Assembly: GCA_948517135.1 (NCBI GenBank) | Contig: CAORJJ010000078.1 | Span: 1 to 9,218, forward strand | Direction: 5' to 3' | From: an uncultured Clostridia bacterium | GTDB taxonomy: Bacteria; Bacillota; Clostridia; TANB77; CAG-508 | DNA: 9,218 nucleotides | Shown here: positions 1 to 4,537 of the stretch, in pieces | How positions within the stretch are numbered: the first letter of the stretch is position 1 | Layout of the letters: each line of letters starts with the position of its first letter | Notes under the pieces: generated by a model | Seen by the model: the letters and a program-made list of their open reading frames with translations, nothing else | Databases searched by the model: none | What the model was told of the DNA's origin: nothing | Translations under genes and position numbers: made by a program

Positions 1-327
1 GATGGATATACTGTTTATATTGGAAAGAATAACATCCAAAATGATTATATTAGTTTACGTTTTTCAAACCCTAAAGATATTTGGTTTCATACTCAAAAAA
101 TTCATGGTAGTCATGTTCTACTAAGGAACCCTGAAAATTTAGATATTGAAGATATTCCTGAAAATGTACTATTTAATTGTGCTCGTCTTGCAAAAGAAAA
201 TAGCAAAGCTTCTGATAGTTTAAATGTTTCTGTTGATTATTGCTATGCAAAACTTGTAAAAAAAGCATCTGGAGCAAAACCTGGAATGGTTATATATAAT
301 AATTTTAAAACCATAATAGTAAAATAA
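1..327 (+). CDS. rqcH: RqcH/Rqc2-type ribosome quality control protein (NFACT family), C-terminal part
   Basis: This open frame enters from the left edge and ends at TAA 325-327; 108 residues are visible and the N-terminus lies outside the window. The visible part matches the NFACT-R (DUF814) domain: VYIGKNNIQNDYIS at residues 5-18, DIWFHTQKIHGSHV at 26-39, a helical stretch with AKENSKAS, and the terminal SGAKPGMVIY followed by KTIIVK. By family knowledge, RqcH binds split 50S subunits carrying stalled peptidyl-tRNA, recruits tRNA-Ala and adds C-terminal alanine tails that mark the peptide for degradation; it acts in the cytosol. Older annotations call members fibronectin-binding protein FbpA. 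The NFACT-N and coiled-coil parts that carry the key functional residues are not visible, so activity cannot be judged. The stop codon lies inside the left arm of the hairpin at 325-407. Confidence 0.9.
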   Translation, partial: DGYTVYIGKNNIQNDYISLRFSNPKDIWFHTQKIHGSHVLLRNPENLDIEDIPENVLFNCARLAKENSKASDSLNVSVDYCYAKLVKKASGAKPGMVIYNNFKTIIVK

Positions 328-407
328 AGTATTAATATCTTCCATAGTTTTCTTGCTGTCACTTCGTTCCAAACTGCGCGAAAACTATTTCATATATTAA
401 TACTTTA
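325..407. repeat. Long inverted repeat with GC-rich loop
   Basis: An outer perfect 14-base inverted repeat (TAAAGTATTAATAT at 325-338, complement at 394-407) encloses a second perfect 9-base one (ATAGTTTTC at 344-352, GAAAACTAT at 380-388). The 27-base loop at 353-379 is about half G+C, far above its surroundings. The outer arm includes the rqcH stop codon. It could serve as a transcription terminator, better on the minus strand, where TTTATTTTA follows; on the plus strand no T-run follows. It could also be a small dispersed palindromic element. The structure is plain in the sequence; its nature is inference. Confidence 0.6.
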
Positions 408-419
408 CATACAAAAACA

Positions 420-447
420 AAAGAAGGTTACTTTAGTAACCTTCTTT
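420..447 (-). terminator. Intrinsic terminator of the ackA-phosphatase operon
   Basis: A perfect 13-base inverted repeat (AAAGAAGGTTACT at 420-432 and its complement at 435-447) lies directly next to the phosphatase stop codon. Read on the minus strand, the stem is followed by TGTTTTTGT, a reasonable U-rich tail. On the plus strand the tail is weaker. Confidence 0.85.
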
Positions 448-448
448 G

Positions 449-1147
449 TTATTGTAAATATTTTTCCTTAATTCTATTTAATACTTCATCTGATAACCCA
501 CAATCTTTTAAATATTCATAATATGTTCCATATTTTTCTTCTATAAAATCAATTGCTGTTTCTATATATTCTGGAAGTGATAATATTAGATTTTTATTTA
601 CTTTATGTTCATCTATAAGCATTGGAACATATGTAAATGTTACTTCATAATTTGCTATTATATCTTTTCTACATACATCACATAATCCTAAAATAAGCAT
701 AGATACTATACCTGTTCTATCTTTTCCAGCAGTACAGTGGAATAAACACCCACCTTCTGTTTTGGCTAATACTTCAAAAATCTCTTTTATAGCCATCTTA
801 TTTTCTAATATTAGCTTATAGCCTTCACCCATTTTAAAGTTTTCTTTTTCTAATGCCAAATTTTCATTAAATTTATCTGTAAGAAGTGGAATATTATAAA
901 ATTTAAAAACACTTTTATCTATATTATCAACCTTTTCATTTGACGTTTCCTTTGAGCGCAAGTCTATAATAGTTGTAACTCCATAATTTTTTAAATACTC
1001 ATTATCATTTTGAGTTAAAAAACATAAACTATTAGAACGCAAAAATACTCCAAATTTTCCTACTTTACTATTTTCTCCTACATATCCACCTAAATCTCTA
1101 GTATTATCTGCACCTTCAAGTGGTAATCTTATTACTGGTTTTTCCAT
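449..1147 (-). CDS. Tyrosine-protein / phosphoinositide-type phosphatase (PTP superfamily)
   Basis: The 232-residue product is a cysteine-dependent phosphatase of the Y_phosphatase3 type (the family of Listeria LipA and mycobacterial PtpB). NTRDLGGY at residues 15-22 is the family's N-terminal signature, IDLRS at 61-65 follows the next strand, and the P-loop HCTAGKDRTG at 137-146 holds the nucleophile Cys138 and phosphate-binding Arg144. The Lys within the P-loop is a feature shared with phosphoinositide and dual-specificity phosphatases, so the substrate may be a phosphoprotein or a phospholipid. No signal peptide or membrane segment is seen, so it is probably cytosolic. The start is set at the second in-frame ATG: an upstream in-frame ATG at 1154-1156 abuts the AAGGA site with no spacing. 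It begins 30 bases after the ackA stop and is probably co-transcribed with it. Confidence 0.9.
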   Translation of the reverse strand: MEKPVIRLPLEGADNTRDLGGYVGENSKVGKFGVFLRSNSLCFLTQNDNEYLKNYGVTTIIDLRSKETSNEKVDNIDKSVFKFYNIPLLTDKFNENLALEKENFKMGEGYKLILENKMAIKEIFEVLAKTEGGCLFHCTAGKDRTGIVSMLILGLCDVCRKDIIANYEVTFTYVPMLIDEHKVNKNLILSLPEYIETAIDFIEEKYGTYYEYLKDCGLSDEVLNRIKEKYLQ

Positions 1148-1155
1148 ACTTATCA

Positions 1156-1160
1156 TCCTT
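1156..1160 (-). promoter_or_regulatory. Ribosome binding site that decides the phosphatase start
   Basis: AAGGA on the minus strand sits 8 bases before the ATG at 1145-1147. The in-frame ATG at 1154-1156 overlaps this site and is therefore unlikely to be used. Confidence 0.75.
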
Positions 1161-1177
1161 ATTATTAATATATAGTG

Positions 1178-2362
1178 TTATTTAATCAAATCAAAAGTAT
1201 CCTTTGCAATCATAAGCTCTTCATTTGTTGGTATTACATAAACTTTTATTTTAGAATCTTCTGTTGAAATACATTTTTCTTTTCCTCTTATTTTATTTGC
1301 TTCTAAATCTAATTTAACTCCAAATGGTTCTAAATATTTGCAAACTCTTTCTCTTGTTTCTATTCCATTTTCTCCTACTCCACCAGCAAATGTTAAAACA
1401 TCTAATCCACCAAGTGAAATCATGTATTGACCAATATATTGAGCAACTTTATAAGCTTGACTATCAAGAGTAAGAATAGATCTTTGGTCTCCCATCATAT
1501 ATCCATCTTCAATATCTTTATAATCTGATGAAACCCCTGATACTCCCCATGCTCCTGCTTGTTTATTTAAAATTTCTTCTATATCTTCTGGTCCTAAATT
1601 GTCTCTTTTCATGATATATGGAATTATAGCTGGATCTATATCACCACATCTTGTAGCCATTGGTATACCAGCAAGTGGTGTTAATCCCATTGAAGTATCT
1701 ACTGATTTTCCATCTTTAATTGCACATATTGAAGCTCCTTGACCTAAATGACAATTTATTACTTTTAAATCTGCTTTTCCCTCTAGTTCTGAAACTCTTG
1801 TAGCAACATATTTATGACTTGTTCCATGAAAACCATATTTTCTTATTTTATAGCTTGTATAATATCTATAAGGTATTTGATAAACATAAGCTTTAGGATC
1901 CATTGTTTGATGAAATGCTGTATCAAATACTGCTACCATTGGAACATTTGGAAGTGCATTTTTGGCAGCCTTAATTCCTGCTACTCCTGCTGGATTATGC
2001 AATGGTGCTAAATCTATACATTTTTCTATTTCTTCTATTACTTCATCATCTATTAAAACTGATTGGCTAAACATTTCTCCACCATGAACAATTCTATGTC
2101 CAACTGCACCTATTTCATCTAATGATTTTATTAAATCATATTCTGGTTTTAATAAAACTTCTAATACAAAACTAATTGCTTCATCATAATCTCTTGCTAT
2201 ATGAAGTAATTCTTCTTTATTACCTCTTACATTTAATTTTAGAGTTGTTTTCATTCCTCCAATTCTTTCAAAATTTCCTTTTGCCATTCTCTCATTATTG
2301 TCCATATTTATAAGTTGAAATTTTAAAGATGAACTACCACAGTTCAATACTAATATTTTCAT
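1178..2362 (-). CDS. ackA: Acetate kinase (first copy)
   Basis: The 394-residue product has the usual acetate kinase length and interconverts acetate plus ATP with acetyl phosphate plus ADP, the ATP-yielding end step of acetate fermentation. It is an ASKHA-fold enzyme of the cytosol. Visible family residues are N7, S10 and S12 in LNCGSSS, R90 in GHRIVHGG, H122 in LHNPAG, D147 in VFDTAFHQT, H179 in YGFHGTSH, R238 in TRCGDIDP and E381 in PTNEE. The acetate pocket residues known from the Methanosarcina enzyme also appear conserved (V92, L121, F178, P229). The start ATG at 2360-2362 lies 8 bases after GAGG; a GTG two codons upstream is too close to that site. The phosphatase gene follows in the same direction, but no pta gene is visible. 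A promoter candidate and an RNA-terminator unit lie upstream. A second copy is present at 3139-4341. Confidence 0.96.
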   Translation of the reverse strand: MKILVLNCGSSSLKFQLINMDNNERMAKGNFERIGGMKTTLKLNVRGNKEELLHIARDYDEAISFVLEVLLKPEYDLIKSLDEIGAVGHRIVHGGEMFSQSVLIDDEVIEEIEKCIDLAPLHNPAGVAGIKAAKNALPNVPMVAVFDTAFHQTMDPKAYVYQIPYRYYTSYKIRKYGFHGTSHKYVATRVSELEGKADLKVINCHLGQGASICAIKDGKSVDTSMGLTPLAGIPMATRCGDIDPAIIPYIMKRDNLGPEDIEEILNKQAGAWGVSGVSSDYKDIEDGYMMGDQRSILTLDSQAYKVAQYIGQYMISLGGLDVLTFAGGVGENGIETRERVCKYLEPFGVKLDLEANKIRGKEKCISTEDSKIKVYVIPTNEELMIAKDTFDLIK

Positions 2363-2370
2363 AAACACAT

Positions 2371-2374
2371 CCTC
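2371..2374 (-). promoter_or_regulatory. Ribosome binding site of the first ackA
   Basis: GAGG on the minus strand lies 8 bases upstream of ATG 2360-2362. It selects this ATG over the in-frame GTG at 2366-2368, which is only 2 bases from the site. Confidence 0.7.
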
Positions 2375-2399
2375 TTTTCATAAATTCTTTTCCTAGACA

Positions 2400-2428
2400 A
2401 TTCTAACATTAAATTGTTCTATTCACAA
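2400..2428 (-). promoter_or_regulatory. Candidate sigma-A promoter for the ackA-phosphatase operon
   Basis: On the minus strand TTGTGA (2423-2428) and TAGAAT (2400-2405) are separated by exactly 17 bases. Transcription would start near 2393, about 30 bases before the ackA start codon. This lies downstream of the terminator at 2463-2493 and would let ackA be transcribed independently of the upstream RNA unit. A perfect palindrome overlaps the -35 box. Confidence 0.5.
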
Positions 2429-2432
2429 TAGA
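2418..2432. promoter_or_regulatory. Palindrome overlapping the ackA -35 box, possible operator
   Basis: TCTATTCACAATAGA is a perfect 6-base inverted repeat with a 3-base centre, and it covers the candidate -35 element of ackA. Its placement suits a repressor site. The TTGTGA half resembles part of a Rex or Crp-type site, but the full consensus spacing is not met, so no regulator is assigned. Confidence 0.35.
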
Positions 2433-2462
2433 CTTTTGAATTTTAATTTCTACAATATTAGC

Positions 2463-2493
2463 AAAAAAGCTATGAAAATTTCATAGCTTTTTT
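2463..2493 (-). terminator. Strong intrinsic terminator ending the RNA unit upstream of ackA
   Basis: A perfect 15-base inverted repeat with one central base (arms 2463-2477 and 2479-2493, core GCTATGAAA) is flanked by six A and six T residues, so it could work in either direction. No protein gene ends here on either strand. On the minus strand it lies about 145 bases downstream of the start site predicted from the consensus promoter at 2644-2672. Confidence 0.8.
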
Positions 2494-2637
2494 ATTATTG
2501 AAATTTAATATTGTGATGTGTCATATATTCTACTTACAAACACTAAATTTTGCAAAGGTTCCCCATTATAAGACGCATCATCTATACTTTTAACTGTGTA
2601 TGTATAGAGTGTTTCATTTTATCGAACTACTTCGACT
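2463..2637 (-). ncRNA. Candidate structured small RNA or leader RNA upstream of ackA
   Basis: A consensus promoter and a strong terminator bracket about 175 bases with no open frame worth calling. Within the transcript, read on the minus strand, a 5' hairpin (TCGAA-GTAG-TTCGA, 2622-2635) is followed by AAACACT (2608-2614) pairing with AGTGTTT (2538-2544). An adjacent helix CTATAC/GTATAG (2602-2607 with 2582-2587) stacks on it, and TGATGCGTC (2572-2580) can pair with GACACATCA (2514-2522) apart from one C-A mismatch. This last helix crosses the previous one and would form a pseudoknot around a loop containing AATGGGGAACC. I do not recognise a known riboswitch, 6S RNA, T-box or SRP RNA signature. 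It may be a free-standing small RNA or a leader controlling read-through into ackA. The mismatch would be a G-U pair on the plus strand, which is a point against minus-strand folding. Confidence 0.5.
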
Positions 2638-2643
2638 AACCGA

Positions 2644-2672
2644 ATTATATTTTATATTGTATATTTTGTCAA
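2644..2672 (-). promoter_or_regulatory. Consensus sigma-A promoter firing toward ackA
   Basis: On the minus strand a perfect TTGACA (2667-2672) and a perfect TATAAT (2644-2649) are separated by 17 bases. The predicted start is near 2637. Nothing coding follows before the terminator at 2463-2493, so the direct product would be an RNA of about 175 bases, with any read-through entering ackA. Confidence 0.8.
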
Positions 2673-2789
2673 TAAAATTTAATAATAATCGTAAAATGTG
2701 GAAAAGTATATATAAATAATTCTTTTATTTTAGTGATTTTATAAGTAAAATCAACTTCGATTTGTTGAAATTTTAATTCTTTTTTCAAT

Positions 2790-2817
2790 TTGCCAAAGTG
2801 GTTTAACATTTTAAAAT
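2790..2817 (+). promoter_or_regulatory. Weak promoter candidate for the XRE regulator
   Basis: TTGCCA (2790-2795) and TAAAAT (2812-2817) are 16 bases apart, about 47 bases before the start codon. In such AT-rich DNA this match may be accidental. Confidence 0.25.
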
Positions 2818-2848
2818 TATATACTTGTTTTGGGGAAAATCTAATTAG

Positions 2849-2854
2849 AAAGGA
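2849..2854 (+). promoter_or_regulatory. Ribosome binding site that decides the XRE gene start
   Basis: AAAGGA ends 9 bases before ATG 2864-2866. The in-frame ATG at 2855-2857 directly abuts it and is unlikely to be used. Confidence 0.7.
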
Positions 2855-2863
2855 ATGATTTTC

Positions 2864-3100
2864 ATGCAACTTTCAGATGCACTAAGATTGAGAATAAAGC
2901 TTTTATTAAAGGAAAATGACATGAAAGTTTGGGATTTATGCAAAGTAACAGGTATACCTTGTTCAACTTTAAGTACTTTTCTAACTGGTAAGTCCAAACT
3001 ATTAAAACTTAACACCATCCTTCATATTTGTGAAGGTCTTAATATACAGCTAAAAGATTTTTTTGCAGACGAAAACTTTTTTGATGTAGAAGACGATTAA
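2864..3100 (+). CDS. XRE-family helix-turn-helix transcriptional regulator
   Basis: The 78-residue protein is almost entirely one Cro/C1-type DNA-binding domain. Helices 2 and 3 run across residues 20-45, with VWDLCKVTGIPCSTLSTFL as the helix-turn-helix core. The following NTILHICEGLNIQLKDFF is the usual fourth and fifth helix of this family. A short acidic tail (DVEDD) ends the protein, and no ligand-binding or peptidase domain is attached. It probably acts as a dimer on nearby operators. It lies between two acetate kinase genes that both point the opposite way, so a role in their control is possible but unproven. The ATG at 2864 was chosen because it is correctly spaced from AAAGGA. It converges on the second ackA and shares a terminator with it. 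Confidence 0.88.
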   Translation: MQLSDALRLRIKLLLKENDMKVWDLCKVTGIPCSTLSTFLTGKSKLLKLNTILHICEGLNIQLKDFFADENFFDVEDD

Positions 3101-3127
3101 AAACAAAATATACGTTAAGTATAGTAA

Positions 3128-3154
3128 AATCCCAAATGTTAAACATTTGGGATT
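3128..3154. terminator. Shared bidirectional terminator between the XRE gene and the second ackA
   Basis: AATCCCAAATGTT and its exact complement (3128-3140 and 3142-3154) form a 13-base stem. On the plus strand AAATTTTTAG follows; on the minus strand TTTACTATAC follows. The hairpin contains the last five codons and the stop codon of the second ackA. Confidence 0.75.
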
Positions 3155-4341
3155 AAATTTTTAGTCAATTCATATGCATCAGTTGCAATTACAATCTCTT
3201 CATTAGTAGGAACTATATAAATTTGAACTTTAGAATCTTCTGTCGAAATTTTTGTTTCTTCTCCTCTTACCAAGTTCTTTTGTTTATCTAATTTTATTCC
3301 AAAGCATTCTAGATAATTACAAATTCTTTCTCTTTCTTCAAATCCATTTTCACCAATACCACCAGCAAAAGTTATAACATCAACACCATTTAATGTTACA
3401 ATAAATTTTGCTATGTACTGAGCAATTATGTATGCTCTACTTTCTAATGCTAAAATAGACCTTTCATCTCCTTGTTCTGCTGTTCTTTCAATATCTCTAA
3501 AATCAGTAGAAACTCCAGATACTCCCCATGCTCCTGATTCTTTGTTCATTATTCTAAGCATCTCATCTGGTTTTATATCATATAACTTCATAACAGTTGG
3601 AATAATTGATGGGTCAACATCACCACATCTTGTTCCCATTGGTACACCAGCAAGTGGTGTTAATCCCATTGTTGTATCTATTGATTTTCCATCTTTAATT
3701 GCACATAAAGATGCTCCTTGACCTAAATGACAGTTTATTATTTTTAAATCTGTTCTTCCCGTAATCTCTGTAATTCTTCCTGCTATATATCTATGTGAGA
3801 TTCCATGAAATCCATATTTTCTTATTTTATAATCTTCATAATATTTATATGGTAATTGATAAATAAAAGCTTTTTCTTCCATAGTTTGATGGAAAGAAGT
3901 ATCAAATACTGCTACCATTGGTATTTGTGGTAATAATTTTTTACACGCCTCTATCCCAGCTAAACCTGCTGGATTATGCAATGGTGCTAAAGTAATATTT
4001 TCTTCAATAGCTTTTATAACATTTTCATCAATTATAACTGAATTTTTGAATTTTTCACCACCATGAACAATTCTATGTCCTACTGCACCTATTTCATTCA
4101 AATTATTTATAACATTATATTCTTCACTTGTAAGTAATCTTAATATTTCTGAAATTGCCTCTTCAAAATCTCTAGCAGGATGTTCAATAACAACTTTGTT
4201 TCCTCTTACATTAAAACGAAGTGATGATCTTGAACCTCCAATTCTATCATAATGCCCTTTCATAATTCTTTCTTTTTTCTCCATATCAATTAATTGACAT
4301 TTTAAAGATGAGCTTCCGCAATTTAAAACTAGTACTTTCAT
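3139..4341 (-). CDS. ackA: Acetate kinase (second copy)
   Basis: This 400-residue protein aligns with the first acetate kinase over 394 positions without a gap; about 248 are identical (63%) by hand count, and six extra residues (NLIPNV) end it. All visible catalytic and binding residues are kept at the same positions: N7, S10, S12, R90, H122, D147, H179, R238, E381, plus the pocket residues V92, L121, F178 and P229. It should therefore also make ATP from acetyl phosphate, or acetyl phosphate from acetate, in the cytosol. Nothing in the pocket signals a switch to propionate or butyrate. The start is the ATG at 4339-4341, 9 bases from GGAGG; an in-frame TTG two codons upstream is too close. 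It stands alone on the minus strand, separated from the first copy by the XRE gene and the RNA unit, so the two are probably expressed separately. I see no confident promoter. Confidence 0.94.
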   Translation of the reverse strand: MKVLVLNCGSSSLKCQLIDMEKKERIMKGHYDRIGGSRSSLRFNVRGNKVVIEHPARDFEEAISEILRLLTSEEYNVINNLNEIGAVGHRIVHGGEKFKNSVIIDENVIKAIEENITLAPLHNPAGLAGIEACKKLLPQIPMVAVFDTSFHQTMEEKAFIYQLPYKYYEDYKIRKYGFHGISHRYIAGRITEITGRTDLKIINCHLGQGASLCAIKDGKSIDTTMGLTPLAGVPMGTRCGDVDPSIIPTVMKLYDIKPDEMLRIMNKESGAWGVSGVSTDFRDIERTAEQGDERSILALESRAYIIAQYIAKFIVTLNGVDVITFAGGIGENGFEERERICNYLECFGIKLDKQKNLVRGEETKISTEDSKVQIYIVPTNEEIVIATDAYELTKNLIPNV

Positions 4342-4350
4342 TGACAATTT

Positions 4351-4355
4351 CCTCC
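4351..4355 (-). promoter_or_regulatory. Ribosome binding site of the second ackA
   Basis: GGAGG on the minus strand lies 9 bases before ATG 4339-4341 and is the strongest such site in the window. It argues against the in-frame TTG at 4345-4347, only 3 bases away. Confidence 0.75.
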
Positions 4356-4501
4356 TATATTTTATTTTGTAGAAATAAAGACTACATTAACACTATATAA
4401 ACAAAAACAATCTAAACATTGTCTATTTTGTAAATTTTATGTGAAAAGATTTATCTCATTATATACTTTTTTAAAAATAATAGCAATGTAATAATAAGTT
4501 A

Positions 4502-4510
4502 TGATATAAT
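4502..4510 (+). promoter_or_regulatory. Extended -10 promoter for the 647-residue membrane protein
   Basis: TGATATAAT combines a perfect TATAAT (4505-4510) with the TG of an extended -10 element. No good -35 box is seen 16-18 bases upstream, which is common for extended -10 promoters. Transcription would start near 4517, giving a leader of about 20 bases that carries the AGAGG site at 4527-4531. Confidence 0.6.
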
Positions 4511-4537
4511 CAAAAAAAATATTTTTAGAGGTATAAA

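Larger units (their letters stand above)
2673..2863 (+). other. AT-rich intergenic stretch upstream of the XRE gene
   Basis: No convincing gene or structured element is seen here apart from a weak promoter candidate near its right end and the ribosome binding site of the regulator. A 66-codon minus-strand open frame crossing this stretch has no recognisable domain and no matching ribosome site, so it is not called. Confidence 0.4.

Noticed and set aside
1814..2011. 65-codon plus-strand open frame
   Set aside because: It lies wholly antisense to the first acetate kinase, is rich in Cys, Ile and Tyr as expected of a complement of conserved codons, and has no ribosome site or recognisable domain.
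2463..2640. Assignment of the RNA unit to 6S RNA, T-box, c-di-GMP, preQ1 or SRP RNA
   Set aside because: The length would suit 6S RNA, but no long rod-like pairing of the two ends is seen. The T-box AGGGTGG-type motif, c-di-GMP aptamer motifs and SRP loop motifs are absent by eye, so no family name is given.
2669..2869. 66-codon minus-strand open frame between the RNA unit and the XRE gene
   Set aside because: It overlaps the XRE start and the consensus promoter, has no ribosome site of note, and its sequence resembles no family I know.
3428..3721. 97-codon plus-strand open frame
   Set aside because: It is antisense to the conserved centre of the second acetate kinase and has no domain or convincing start signal.
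4341..4346. TTGACA on the plus strand as a -35 box
   Set aside because: It sits at the start codon of the second ackA, and no -10 element at proper spacing leads to the plus-strand gene. It arises from the complement of the ackA start region.
4342..4537. Promoter for the second ackA (TATAGT-like box near 4393)
   Set aside because: No -35 box with reasonable match stands 16-18 bases from it, and such hexamers are frequent in DNA this AT-rich.
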